Positions 8,089-16,260 of a stretch of DNA of 64,000 nt are shown here, one piece after another. Made by a program: the position numbers and the translations under genes. The DNA is from Polyangiaceae bacterium (GTDB taxonomy: Bacteria > Myxococcota_A > Polyangia > Polyangiales > Polyangiaceae). Below the pieces are notes generated by a model, which saw nothing but the letters and a program-made list of their open reading frames with translations, did no database searches and had not been told where the DNA came from. The stretch covers positions 1 through 64,000 of the forward strand of contig JAICTZ010000006.1 of NCBI GenBank assembly GCA_025936115.1, written 5' to 3'. Positions within the stretch are counted from its first letter, which is position 1; each line of letters opens with the position of its first letter.

Positions 8089-8883
8089 GTGCCACCGAGC
8101 CGAGGACCGAACCCCAGCGAGCGCTTGCTCGCCGACGACGAGCCGCCCGCGTTCGAGATTTACGGCGCCGACGCGCGCTCGCCGTACGTCATCGCGTGCG
8201 ACCACGCCTCGCGCCGCATTCCTCGTGCGCTCGGGTTGCTCGGGGTCCCGGAGTCGGAGCTCGAACGGCACATCGCGTGGGACATCGGCGTCGCAGAGCT
8301 CGGACGGAAGCTCGCCGACAAGCTCGACGCATGGCTGATTCTTCAAAACTATTCGCGCCTCGTCATCGATTGCAATCGGCGACCCGAGCGACCCGACTCG
8401 AGCCCGGCGCAGAGCGAGGACACACCTATCCCCGGCAATTTCGAGCTCTCACGCGAAGCGGCAGCGCTGCGGGCCCGCGAGATCTTCGAGCCGTATCACG
8501 CACGCATCGAGGCTGAGCTCGACGCGCGAGCGGCGCGCGGCGCGCCCGCCATCATGATCCTTTTGCACACGTTCACGCCCGTCTTTCGAGGGGTCGAACG
8601 ACGGTGGCACGCGGGCGTTCTCTACCACCGCGACGCGCGTCTCGCGGAGCCGTTACTCGCGGCCCTCCGGCGCGAAGCCGGCTTCGAAATCGGCGACAAT
8701 CAGCCGTATGCGGCGACGGCGCTCAGCGATTACGGCATCGTCGAGCACGCCGAACGGCATGGACTCGTGCACGCCGAGCTCGAGGTGCGTCAGGATCTCG
8801 TGAGTGATCTCGAGGGGCAAGCGGCCTGGGCCGAACGCTTAGCGCGGCTCATCGCGAGCTCGGCGCGCGAGCTCGGCTTCTAA
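8089..8883 (+). CDS. N-formylglutamate amidohydrolase
   Basis: A 264-residue enzyme of the N-formylglutamate deformylase family, which hydrolyses N-formyl-L-glutamate to formate and glutamate in histidine breakdown; some relatives act on other N-acyl amino acids. Landmarks are VIACDHASRRIPRALG (metal-binding DHAS), HIAWDIGVAELGRKL, YSRLVIDCNRRP, a loop IMILLHTFTPV where the family usually has SxHSxTP, and DNQPYAATALSDYGI in place of the usual NxPYS. The start is the GTG at 8089; no in-frame ATG exists close by. No other hut genes are near. Its 3' end overlaps the convergent Uma2 gene by 45 bases. Confidence 0.85.
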   Translation: MPPSRGPNPSERLLADDEPPAFEIYGADARSPYVIACDHASRRIPRALGLLGVPESELERHIAWDIGVAELGRKLADKLDAWLILQNYSRLVIDCNRRPERPDSSPAQSEDTPIPGNFELSREAAALRAREIFEPYHARIEAELDARAARGAPAIMILLHTFTPVFRGVERRWHAGVLYHRDARLAEPLLAALRREAGFEIGDNQPYAATALSDYGIVEHAERHGLVHAELEVRQDLVSDLEGQAAWAERLARLIASSARELGF

Positions 8884-9687
8884 CTCGCGCACGCGGGCTT
8901 CGGCGGCGAGGCGGGCTTGGTCGGCCTGTTCACGAGCCTGGTCGGCCTGTTCACGAGCCTGGTCGGCCTGTTCACGAGCCTGGTCGGCCTGTTCGCGAGC
9001 CTGATCGGCTTGCGCGCGGGCTCGATCCGCCTGCTCGCGCGCTTGATCGGCTCGTTCACGCGCTTCAGCGGCGGCGCGGCGTGCCTCCGCGAGCGTGGGG
9101 AAGAGGTCCTGCCCTTCCGCGTCGCGCGAGATGCGGAGCGTGGGACCGAGTTTTTCGTCTTCACGCACGCAGAAGTAAACGTCGAGTGTGCGGCAACGCG
9201 AGAAGTCGCCTCGTGATCGGTCCCGCTCCACGAGGTCGAACTCCACGCGATCCCAAATGCGGATCTGCGCCTCCGGGTCGTCGGGATCGAAGCGGACGAG
9301 CTCTTGGACACCCATGCGCTTGTGGCGGTCGAGCTTGTCCTCCCACGGACCCCGATCGTGGTCACTCGCGCTCACGATCTCGATGGCCAAGTGCGGCGCA
9401 CCTCGTTCCCACGTCTTCCAAATGTCGAATGGCTCGTCCGGTTCGCCGAGACGAAGCATCAAGTCAGGCGCACAACACACCCGAGGATTCGTGGGATCGG
9501 AATAGACGAACTGCTCGGAGCCGAGCGTCCCGCGGTCGGCGAAGGCGAGCTCGAAAATCTGGAACAGCGCCGTGCGCAACCCCATGTGACGGCGTGTCTC
9601 CGGCATCTCATCGCTCGTCGGGAAATAGACGGGCGCCGTCTCGCGCAAGTAGCGATGCGGGATGCGGGTCACGACGTGCCGGACCAT
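8839..9687 (-). CDS. Uma2 family protein (PD-(D/E)XK nuclease-like) with coiled-coil tail
   Basis: A 282-residue protein. The first 190 residues are a Uma2/DUF820 domain, a restriction-endonuclease-like fold of unknown substrate; candidate active-site residues are the Asp in CCAPDLMLRLG and the Glu in HLAIEIVSASD. The last 90 residues are a heptad coiled coil in which REQADQA repeats, encoded by near-perfect 21-bp tandem DNA repeats (8919-9002). The ATG at 9687 (MVRHVVTRIPHRYLRE) is preferred because upstream residues are Arg/Pro-rich and unlike the family. The last 45 bases overlap the convergent amidohydrolase gene, so the coiled-coil end may have grown into it. Confidence 0.8.
   Translation of the reverse strand: MVRHVVTRIPHRYLRETAPVYFPTSDEMPETRRHMGLRTALFQIFELAFADRGTLGSEQFVYSDPTNPRVCCAPDLMLRLGEPDEPFDIWKTWERGAPHLAIEIVSASDHDRGPWEDKLDRHKRMGVQELVRFDPDDPEAQIRIWDRVEFDLVERDRSRGDFSRCRTLDVYFCVREDEKLGPTLRISRDAEGQDLFPTLAEARRAAAEARERADQAREQADRARAQADQAREQADQAREQADQAREQADQAREQADQARLAAEARVRELEAELARRARDEPR
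8919..9002. repeat. 21-bp tandem repeat (four units) inside the Uma2 gene
   Basis: Four adjacent 21-bp units with the plus-strand core GGTCGGCCTGTTCACGAGCC start at 8919, 8940, 8961 and 8982; the last has one change (TTCGCGAG). They encode the heptapeptide REQADQA on the minus strand and so can vary in number without breaking the frame. Confidence 0.9.
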
Positions 9688-9795
9688 GATCGAACTGTAC
9701 CACGCCCACACGTTCGGTCGCCGTGACGGCGAGTTGCGCGCGGGCACGGCGACTTCGCGAGCCGAAGCGGCGCGTTCACGCCGCCCGGCGGCGCG

Positions 9796-10392
9796 TCACG
9801 CCCCGAACAGCTTCGCGAGCACGCGTAACCCGAGCGAGCGGAAGCGGATCCCGCGGTGCACCGCCGCCGCGACGCATGGCTCGTCGGGCCCGATCGTGAA
9901 GGCGTGTTCGCCGCCCGCGTCCATCGAGTGCACGTCGCCGCAGCGAAAGACCTTGCCTTCGTGGTCCGTGTAGCTGCCTTCGAGGATGAGCACGTCTTCG
10001 TGCCCGTGATGCGCGTGTGTCGGGAAAGTCATGCCGGGCGCGAAGCGGGCGAGGTACGCGTTCGTGCCGGCGATGCGCGGGCCGCCGCTCACCGACATGA
10101 GCTCGAGGCCGGGCAGCGGCGCCCTGCGCCAATTCTTTTTGTCGTGCGTGCGCTCGAGCAGGCCGCGCACGTCGCTCTCGGGCAAATCCCAAAGCTCGGC
10201 CAAACGCTCGAAAAAGGGCGCGTAGCGGAGCGGCGCTTGCGACACCTCGATCATCAGCCGCTCGAGCGAGCCCGCCGGGACGGAGGCGGGCTCGAGGAGC
10301 TCCGTCAGCTGACCGAGCGGCGCGCCGAGCTCCGGCTCTTCCGCCAGAACGTCTGCGGCGAATTCGGGCGGCTTGTCGTCAGTCGTCGCCAT
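9796..10392 (-). CDS. Cupin-domain putative anti-sigma factor (ChrR-like, lacking the zinc-finger motif)
   Basis: A 198-residue protein whose C-terminal half is a cupin like that of ChrR (FAPGMTFPTHAHHGHEDVLI with the metal-binding HAHHGHE, then GDVHSMDAGGEH). The N-terminal half is helical and where ChrR-family anti-sigma domains carry an HxxxCxxC zinc site there is no Cys at all. It overlaps the upstream ECF sigma gene by 14 bases, the usual arrangement for a sigma/anti-sigma pair, so it probably binds that sigma factor and releases it on an oxidative or small-molecule signal sensed by the cupin. This role is inferred from gene order and the cupin. Confidence 0.75.
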   Translation of the reverse strand: MATTDDKPPEFAADVLAEEPELGAPLGQLTELLEPASVPAGSLERLMIEVSQAPLRYAPFFERLAELWDLPESDVRGLLERTHDKKNWRRAPLPGLELMSVSGGPRIAGTNAYLARFAPGMTFPTHAHHGHEDVLILEGSYTDHEGKVFRCGDVHSMDAGGEHAFTIGPDEPCVAAAVHRGIRFRSLGLRVLAKLFGA

Positions 10393-10945
10393 GCTTCACC
10401 TCCCCGAGCGCCGCGCGCAGCTTCTGCAGCGCAGCGCGCGTGCGCGATTTGACGGTACCGATGGGTGCGCCAATGTGGTCGGCGATTTCACTGCTGCTCA
10501 GGCCTTCGAAGTACCCGAGCTCGATCACGCGCTGCTCGTCCGCGCTCATCGCCGCGAAGGCTTTGCCGAGTCTTCGATGATCTCGAATACGTGCCGGATC
10601 GACGGACGGATCGGTCGGCTGATCCGTTCCCCAAACGTCCAGCGATACTGAACGCGCGCGCGGTGCCGAGCGGCGGCGGTCGATCGCTCGGCTGCGTGCG
10701 CGCAGCGACAGCCACGCGCCGACGGTGCCCCGCTCGGTCGAGTACGTCGCCGCCTTTTGCCAGGCTTCGAGAAATACGTCGTGGAGCACGTCCTCGGCCT
10801 CCGGACGATCGTGCAAGATTTGGATGACCAGCGCCAGGAGCCGCGGCGCGTGCCGCCCGTACAGCGCCGAGAGCGCGGCGCGGTCCCCGCGCGCCATCCG
10901 CAGGACGAGCTCGGCGTCCGCTTGCTCGAGCGCGGGATCACCCAT
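10379..10945 (-). CDS. ECF-family RNA polymerase sigma factor
   Basis: A 188-residue extracytoplasmic-function sigma factor. Region 2 is seen as DAELVLRMARGDRAALSALY through DRPEAEDVLHDVFLEAWQKA, and region 4 as MSADEQRVIELGYFEGLSSS followed by EIADHIGAPIGTVKSRTRAA. The start is the ATG at 10945 (MGDPALEQADAEL); the open frame continues upstream but only inside the previous gene. The start overlaps the stop of the M20 gene by eight bases and the 3' end overlaps the cupin gene by 14, so all three are translationally coupled. Resembles the ChrR-associated ECF group; target genes unknown. Confidence 0.9.
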   Translation of the reverse strand: MGDPALEQADAELVLRMARGDRAALSALYGRHAPRLLALVIQILHDRPEAEDVLHDVFLEAWQKAATYSTERGTVGAWLSLRARSRAIDRRRSAPRARSVSLDVWGTDQPTDPSVDPARIRDHRRLGKAFAAMSADEQRVIELGYFEGLSSSEIADHIGAPIGTVKSRTRAALQKLRAALGEVKHGDD

Positions 10946-12140
10946 GTAGGGAGCGGGCGCGCGCTGCGCGGTGTTCCGCACGCGCCTGTTCGACGAGTCC
11001 CGGATCCTCGAGCAGATCGGCGGCGGTGTGAGCCATGGCTTTGGCGGCGACGAGCATGGTTTCGAAACCGCGCGGACTCTTGGCGCACGCGGCGAACGCA
11101 CGCTCGTGACAGAGCGTCTCGCCTTCGTCGCAGATGGCGAGCCAGGGATGAATCGCAGGCAGCGCGAGGCTCACGTCGCCCATGTCCGTCGAGGCGGCGC
11201 CGACCGTCGGGTCCGTCTCGCGCGGCGAACGACCGAGCGCACTGAGCGCGGCCGAGAAGCGGCGTACGAGCGTCATGTTGTTGAGCATCTCGTGGTAGCC
11301 GATTTCGCGGCGAATCTTGACTTCGACGTTCGAGGCGAGCGCCGCGGCGCGCATGCAGCGTTCGACCGTCTCGACGACGGGAGTGAGGCCCGTGGTCGTC
11401 GGCGCGCGCAGCGTGAACTCGCAGGCGGCGTCTTCGACGATGATGTTCGGCGCCTGGCCGCCGTTCGTCACGATACCGTAGACGCGCACGCCGTCTCGGA
11501 AGTGCACGCGTTGACCGTCGATGAGCCGGAAGGTGTCGAGGCAGGCGGCGAGCGCGCTGCGGCCGTCCCACGGCGCGAACGCCGCGTGCGCCGGTGCACC
11601 GTGAAAGGCGGCCTGCACGCGCATGGTCGAGAGCGCGGGGTGAGCGATCACGTCGCGATCGAACGGGTGGAACATCATTGCCGCGTCGACGCCCTCGAAG
11701 ACGCCGGCCGCGAGTAGACGGATCTTGCCGCCGCCGCCCTCTTCGGCCGGCGTGCCCACGAGCTCGATCGAGCCGCTGAGCGCGGGCGCTTGGCGGGCGA
11801 GCGCGAGAAACGCGCCCACGGCCGCGCCCGCGATGAGATTGTGGCCGCAGGCGTGGCCGATCTCGGGTAAGGCGTCGTATTCGGCGAGCACGGCGATGCG
11901 CGGGCCCGACTTCGCGCCGGCGCGCGCGCGGAACGCCGTCTCCATGCCGCCCGTGCCGCGCTCGACCGGGGCCTGCATGACCGACTCGACGAACTCGGTG
12001 ATCCAACCGCTCGCGCGCCGCTCCTCGTACGAGAGCTCGGGATGCTCGTGGATGCGCCGCGAGAGGTCGATCAAGCGCTCACTGAGCTCGTCGACAGTGC
12101 GATCGATGGCAGCGCGGTCGAGCGTCATGCCGGCTACCAT
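10938..12140 (-). CDS. M20 family metallo-amidohydrolase
   Basis: A 400-residue peptidase of the M20 amidohydrolase type (relatives cleave N-acyl amino acids, aminobenzoyl-glutamate or IAA conjugates). Metal-site landmarks are LAEYDALPEIGHACGHN, GTPAEEGGGGK, MFHPFDRDVIAHPAL and the lid-domain VQAAFHGAPAHAA; a late His is in ICDEGETLCHE. ATGs at 12140 and 12128 are both possible; neither has an obvious ribosome site. It is the first gene of an operon with an ECF sigma factor and its cupin anti-sigma protein, which is unusual company and suggests that the enzyme's product or substrate class is tied to the stress response controlled by the sigma factor. Confidence 0.85.
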   Translation of the reverse strand: MVAGMTLDRAAIDRTVDELSERLIDLSRRIHEHPELSYEERRASGWITEFVESVMQAPVERGTGGMETAFRARAGAKSGPRIAVLAEYDALPEIGHACGHNLIAGAAVGAFLALARQAPALSGSIELVGTPAEEGGGGKIRLLAAGVFEGVDAAMMFHPFDRDVIAHPALSTMRVQAAFHGAPAHAAFAPWDGRSALAACLDTFRLIDGQRVHFRDGVRVYGIVTNGGQAPNIIVEDAACEFTLRAPTTTGLTPVVETVERCMRAAALASNVEVKIRREIGYHEMLNNMTLVRRFSAALSALGRSPRETDPTVGAASTDMGDVSLALPAIHPWLAICDEGETLCHERAFAACAKSPRGFETMLVAAKAMAHTAADLLEDPGLVEQARAEHRAARARSLHG

Positions 12141-12185
12141 AGGCGCCCATGCGTCGCCGTGCCATAAGCGTGCTCACGCGGCGTC

Positions 12186-13373
12186 GTGCTGACTTTTTTA
12201 ACGCGGAAACTTACCCTATCCGTGCTCGGACTCAGTGCCTTGCTCACCCGTTGTGCCAACAGCGGAGCGCCGACGACTGGCCCGTCACGAAGCCGGCCGC
12301 CCGCTGAAGCCGGCGCGGCGACACCGCTTCCGTCGCCGGGTGTCCCGCCACGATCGGCTAGCGCCGCGGGCGCCAGCACGACCCCTGCGACTCCGCCGCC
12401 CGAGCCACGCAAGGTGGAAGCGCACGAGGCGGCGATGGGCACGAACGTCACGTTCATCGCGTACACGAACGCTCGCGCCGACGAACCCGCGACGCGTGCA
12501 GCCATCACGCGTTCGCTCGGGGAAATGCGCCGCCTCGAAGCGCTGCTCAGCGAGTGGCGCGACGACAGCGAAGTCGGGCGCATCAATGCGCAAGCCGGTT
12601 CCTGGGTCACGGTCGGTCCCGAAACCCTCGAGGTGGTTCAGAAGGGACTCTGGGCGGGGCAAGTCTCGGGCGGCGTCTTCGACATCACGTTTCAGGCGAT
12701 GAGCGGGCTCTGGAAGTTCGGCAGCGCGCGAGAGAAACACCCGAAGCTCCCGACAGCCGCCGCGATCGCCGCCGCCAAGAAGCACGTCGACTACCGACGC
12801 GTCGAGGTGTCGGAAACCGAGCATCAGGTTCGCCTCGGCAAGGATCAAAAGATGGGGCTCGGCGGGATCGCCAAGGGCTACATCGTCGATCGCGCGGCGC
12901 ACGTGCTGCGCGACGCGGGACTCGATTCGTTCTTGGTGCAGGCGGGCGGCGATCTCTACGGCGCCGGACACAAGCCGGACGGCTCGCACTGGGTGAGCGG
13001 CATTCAGGATCCGCGCGGGCCCCAGGGTGAATATTTCGCGACGATCGAGCTCGAGGATCACGCATTCTCGACGGCCGGCGACTACGCGCGGGCCTATGTG
13101 CTCGGCGGCAAGCGCTATCACCACATCATCGATCCGCGCACGGGTTATCCGGCGACAGCCTGTCGCAGCGTCACCGTGTGGGCGCCCGACGCGTTCCTCG
13201 CCGACGCAATTGACGACGCCGTTTTCATCCTCGGCCCGGAGCGGGGACTCGCGCTCGTCGAGTCGCTCGACGGCGTCGGCGTCGTCATCGTCGATCGCGA
13301 CAACAAGGTCACGGTGAGCCCACGCCTCATCGGCAAGGTGCGCCTCTTGGCACAACCGACGGACGGACTCTGA
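12186..13373 (+). CDS. apbE: FAD:protein FMN transferase (ApbE)
   Basis: A 395-residue exported enzyme that attaches FMN to Thr/Ser of partner flavoproteins. A GTG at 12186 opens a short hydrophobic signal (LTLSVLGLSALLTRCANSG; a possible but poor lipobox LTRC), followed by a Pro/Ala linker to about residue 75. The ApbE domain shows AMGTNVTFIAY, SEWRDDSEVGRINAQ, VSGGVFDITFQAMSGLW, KMGLGGIAKGYIVDRA, AGGDLYGAG, STAGDYARAYV and YHHIIDPRTGYPA, all in family order. Divergent from the M20/sigma operon with 45 bases between. No Nqr, Rnf or NosR partner is in the window, so its target is unknown. Confidence 0.92.
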   Translation: MLTFLTRKLTLSVLGLSALLTRCANSGAPTTGPSRSRPPAEAGAATPLPSPGVPPRSASAAGASTTPATPPPEPRKVEAHEAAMGTNVTFIAYTNARADEPATRAAITRSLGEMRRLEALLSEWRDDSEVGRINAQAGSWVTVGPETLEVVQKGLWAGQVSGGVFDITFQAMSGLWKFGSAREKHPKLPTAAAIAAAKKHVDYRRVEVSETEHQVRLGKDQKMGLGGIAKGYIVDRAAHVLRDAGLDSFLVQAGGDLYGAGHKPDGSHWVSGIQDPRGPQGEYFATIELEDHAFSTAGDYARAYVLGGKRYHHIIDPRTGYPATACRSVTVWAPDAFLADAIDDAVFILGPERGLALVESLDGVGVVIVDRDNKVTVSPRLIGKVRLLAQPTDGL

Positions 13374-13430
13374 GCGCGCGCCGAGCCGAGGGCAGACTCC
13401 TCTTCCGAGGTAAGCTAGAGTCGAAGCGTC

Positions 13431-14003
13431 GTGAACGCGTTCCCGCTGCACCGCTACACGTTCGAGGATTATCTGCGGCTCGAAGCAGAGAGCTCCACGC
13501 GTCACGAGTTTTTGGACGGAGAGATCGTCGCCGTGGCCGGTGGTACGCCCGCCCACGCCGCGCTCGCGATGGCCGTCGGCACGCAGCTCAATAACCAGCT
13601 CGCACGCGGCAATTGCCGCGTCTACTCCTCCGATCTACGCGTTCACGTCAGCGAATCCGGGCTCACGACCTATCCCGACGTGACGGTCGTCTGCGGACCC
13701 ACCGAACGACTTCGCACGAGCGATACGACCGTGGTCAATCCCAAGCTCGTCGTCGAAATCACGAGCGACAGCAGCGAACACTACGATCGCGGACCGAAGC
13801 TAGAACGCTACCAAACCATCCCATCGCTCGTGAGTATCGTCGTCGTGTCGCATCGCGAGCCGCTCGTCGAGGTTTGGATACGGCAAGGCGCAGCCTGGGC
13901 CAAGACGGAGTCGCGCCGCGGGGAGCGCGCCATGATCGCACCGCTCGCGGTCGAGCTCGACGTCGACGCGCTGTACGCGGCCGCCGCCGAGCCCGAGGCG
14001 TGA
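13431..14003 (+). CDS. Uma2 family protein (PD-(D/E)XK nuclease-like)
   Basis: A 190-residue Uma2/DUF820 protein, the second in this window. Landmarks: YTFEDYLRLEAESSTRHEFLDGEIVAVAGGTPAH, seen in pieces as HEFLDGEIVAVAGGTPAHAA, then TTYPDVTVVCG with the candidate Asp, and PKLVVEITSDSSEHYDRGPK with the candidate Glu and downstream residues. The start is the GTG at 13431. It stands alone and converges on the GYF-domain gene, whose stop is two bases away. Unlike the copy at 8839-9687 it has no coiled-coil tail. These genes are common and multi-copy in Cyanobacteria and Myxococcota; the substrate is not known. Confidence 0.88.
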   Translation: MNAFPLHRYTFEDYLRLEAESSTRHEFLDGEIVAVAGGTPAHAALAMAVGTQLNNQLARGNCRVYSSDLRVHVSESGLTTYPDVTVVCGPTERLRTSDTTVVNPKLVVEITSDSSEHYDRGPKLERYQTIPSLVSIVVVSHREPLVEVWIRQGAAWAKTESRRGERAMIAPLAVELDVDALYAAAAEPEA

Positions 14004-14004
14004 A

Positions 14005-15255
14005 TCACAGCGAGGGATTCAGCGGATCGTACTCGCTCGCCTTGCCGCCTTTTTTGCCCTTCTTTTGGAAGACGGGGTCGACGTCGTCCGAGGACGACGA
14101 GCGGGAGGCCGATGAGCCGTGCGTCGAAGCGCTGTGCGTCGCACCCGTCGCGTGAGCGGGCGCCGTTCTTTGCGGGGAAGACTTGGCGGCTGCGAGCTCG
14201 GTGCGCGCTGCGGCATGCTCGCTGGGCGTCGTGTCGGCGTGGGTCGTTTCGTGCGTGTCGCTCGCGTGCGTCGTGTCGCTCGCCTGCAGCGTGCTTCCCG
14301 TCGTCGCGGTCGTCGTGTTCGAGACACCGCTCGGCGCCGCGGAGCCCAAGGCGGACGTCGCCGTGGGACTCGCCGGTGCACTCGTCCCGGCTTCGCTCGT
14401 CGCGCTGAGCGCGGCCGTCGCCGCCGCCATTTGCTCGACGGCGCGCGGCGTGCCGAAGCTCGGTCCACCGAGCGCCCGCTCGAGCTCGAAGTAGCCCGAT
14501 TCATGGCCGACGGAGCGCGCGGCCGCGTGCACCAAGTCGTTGCGGTAGAGCGTCACGGCTGCACCCGCCGCAAAGGCGAGGAACACGACCCAGCCGCCGC
14601 CACCGCCGCCGCTCGGGCGATGCAGGCGCTGCGTGCGTGCCATGGGTGCGGTCGAAAGCGGCGCGCTCGAGAGGGGTGCCGGCATCGACGGTGAAGCGAA
14701 CGGGGAAACGTGACGCGCGCTCGGCGGAGGGTTCGACCGTGCGGGCGATTCGGCGGTCGCGGCATAAGGGTTCGCCGGTGCCGCGTAGGGATTCGCCGAG
14801 GCTCGCGCTGGAGCGTTCGACCACGCGGGCGGAGCAGTTGCCGGCTTGGGCGGAGGGTTCGACCAAGCAGCAGCGGGCGGCCACGACGATGCGGTGGCCA
14901 CAGCTCGAGCTGAAGGTGGCGGCGGCAAGCTCGGAGGCGGGAGGCGAGATGAGGGAGGCGCGGGACGCACCGAAGCCGGCGCCGCCGCGCGAGGCGGCCA
15001 TGCGGTCGAAGTCGCTGCCATCTGTCGCGGCGGAGGCGGAGGCGCCGACACCGGAATACTGACCTTGTCGGTTGCGGAACCCTCGTCGTCGAGCCCCGCG
15101 ACGACGCTGAGCGGCAGCCATTCGGTCATGCCGGGTTGCCAGACGAGCGCGTCCGCCCCGATCACTTCGAGGCGAAAGAGGTCGTCGAGCTGCTCGAGGG
15201 TCAGCTGCTTCACCTCGTCAGGCGCGATGCGGACGTGCCACAGATCCTCATCCAT
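14005..15255 (-). CDS. GYF-domain (DUF4339-like) membrane protein with long Pro/Ala linkers
   Basis: A 416-residue protein of unknown role. Residues 1-60 resemble the GYF_2/DUF4339 fold (DEDLWHVRIAPDEVKQLTLE, then DALVWQPGMTEWLPLS). A long Pro/Ser/Ala-rich segment follows to about residue 235, then a single membrane helix (WVVFLAFAAGAAVTLY) near 245-262. The C-terminal part is Ser/Thr/His/Ala-rich low complexity ending in a short basic stretch (KKGKKGGK). The ATG at 15255 is chosen because the residues upstream do not match the domain. GYF_2 proteins with this layout are frequent in myxobacteria; the domain may bind Pro-rich partners. Confidence 0.75.
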   Translation of the reverse strand: MDEDLWHVRIAPDEVKQLTLEQLDDLFRLEVIGADALVWQPGMTEWLPLSVVAGLDDEGSATDKVSIPVSAPPPPPRQMAATSTAWPPRAAAPASVRPAPPSSRLPPPSLPPPPSARAVATASSWPPAAAWSNPPPKPATAPPAWSNAPARASANPYAAPANPYAATAESPARSNPPPSARHVSPFASPSMPAPLSSAPLSTAPMARTQRLHRPSGGGGGGWVVFLAFAAGAAVTLYRNDLVHAAARSVGHESGYFELERALGGPSFGTPRAVEQMAAATAALSATSEAGTSAPASPTATSALGSAAPSGVSNTTTATTGSTLQASDTTHASDTHETTHADTTPSEHAAARTELAAAKSSPQRTAPAHATGATHSASTHGSSASRSSSSDDVDPVFQKKGKKGGKASEYDPLNPSL

Positions 15256-15437
15256 GAACGCAACAATAACAGTTGGTCGGCGGGCCGCCGCCCACGAACT
15301 GTCATCACGTGCCACGGACGTGTTCATTTCGATTCGAGGTCAGCGGATTTTTATCGACCAGACGGATTTCTCCCCTAATCCACGGAACCTGTGCATTGAT
15401 TGACGACCGGCAGGGACCGCCCGTCGGACCTCGGCTC

Positions 15438-16199
15438 ATGGCGAATTGGCAAGACGATCCGGACCTCGCCGCGTTCAAGCCGCGCCGCGGTAGCACGCCG
15501 TGGGGGCGTATCTTCGTGGGCGTGCTGTTCGTGGGCTGCGGCACTTTCGCGCTCGCCTACTACCTGCCGCTCTACCGCGCGCATCACGCGCTGAGCGATG
15601 ATCACGCCCGCCTCCGTGAAAAGCTCGAGGGGGTCGAGCAGGCGCTTCAGAAGAGCCAAAGCGAGCTCAAGAGCGTGACCGCCAAGCGCGACGAGCTCCA
15701 AGCCAGCGCCGATCAAGCGCAAGCCAAGGTCAGCGCGGGCACGAGCGATCTCGGTAGCGTCAAAGACGCGCTCGCGACCGCCGCAGACAAGGCAGTCAAG
15801 AAGAAGGCGGCGGCCGTCGGTGCGGACGCGAGCGGAGCGCGGCTCGCCGTGTCGCCGTCGCAGCTCTTTGCCGCGGGCAAGCTCGACGTGAGCGGGTCCG
15901 GCGGCGCGCTCCTCTGCGCCGTCGCGAAGGCCGCGGGGTCGCGCGCGCTGCACGTGACCGGCGTAGCGACCGACGCCGAGGTCCCGGCGCCGCTCAAGTC
16001 TAAATTCGAGAACGGCTGGGCCTACGCGGCTGCGGCTTCGGTGGCCGTCGTCGCGGCGCTGCACGACAAGTGCTCCGTCCCCGACACGAAGCTTTACGCC
16101 GAGGCCTCCGACGGTGCGCACGCCGCGCCCGTCGCTTTCGGAGGCAGCGCGCCGTCGCCGCGTGTCGAGATCCTGATCGCGAACGAAACGAAGCCCTAG
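15438..16199 (+). CDS. Membrane-anchored protein with degenerate OmpA/MotB-like domain
   Basis: A 253-residue protein. Residues about 20-42 are a membrane helix (IFVGVLFVGCGTFALAYYL), residues 50-120 a coiled coil (ALQKSQSELKSVTAKRDEL), and the C-terminus follows the OmpA-like pattern: SPSQLFAAGKLDVSGSGGAL, VTGVATDAEVPAP, NGWAYAAAASVAVVAAL and a closing SPRVEILI. The Asp of GHTD is kept, but the Arg that normally contacts diaminopimelate is Ala, so peptidoglycan binding is doubtful. The start is the ATG at 15438. It is divergent from the GYF gene and may share its control region. Confidence 0.65.
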   Translation: MANWQDDPDLAAFKPRRGSTPWGRIFVGVLFVGCGTFALAYYLPLYRAHHALSDDHARLREKLEGVEQALQKSQSELKSVTAKRDELQASADQAQAKVSAGTSDLGSVKDALATAADKAVKKKAAAVGADASGARLAVSPSQLFAAGKLDVSGSGGALLCAVAKAAGSRALHVTGVATDAEVPAPLKSKFENGWAYAAAASVAVVAALHDKCSVPDTKLYAEASDGAHAAPVAFGGSAPSPRVEILIANETKP

Positions 16200-16214
16200 T
16201 GCTACTTCGCCAGT

Positions 16215-16239
16215 CTTGAATGGCCGAGATCACGATCGG
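16215..16239 (+). repeat. Dispersed intergenic repeat, half copy R5
   Basis: CTTGAATGGCCGAGATCACG followed by ATCGG matches the left module of R1-R4; the CCGGCGAG module is missing and is replaced by a GC hairpin (16244-16259, stem GGCGCC, loop GTGC). It lies in the 61-base gap between two convergent genes. Confidence 0.4.
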
Positions 16240-16260
16240 CGCGGGCGCCGTGCGGCGCCG

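Noticed and set aside
16244..16259. Terminator between two convergent genes
   Set aside because: GGCGCC-GTGC-GGCGCC hairpin lacks a T-tract on both strands.
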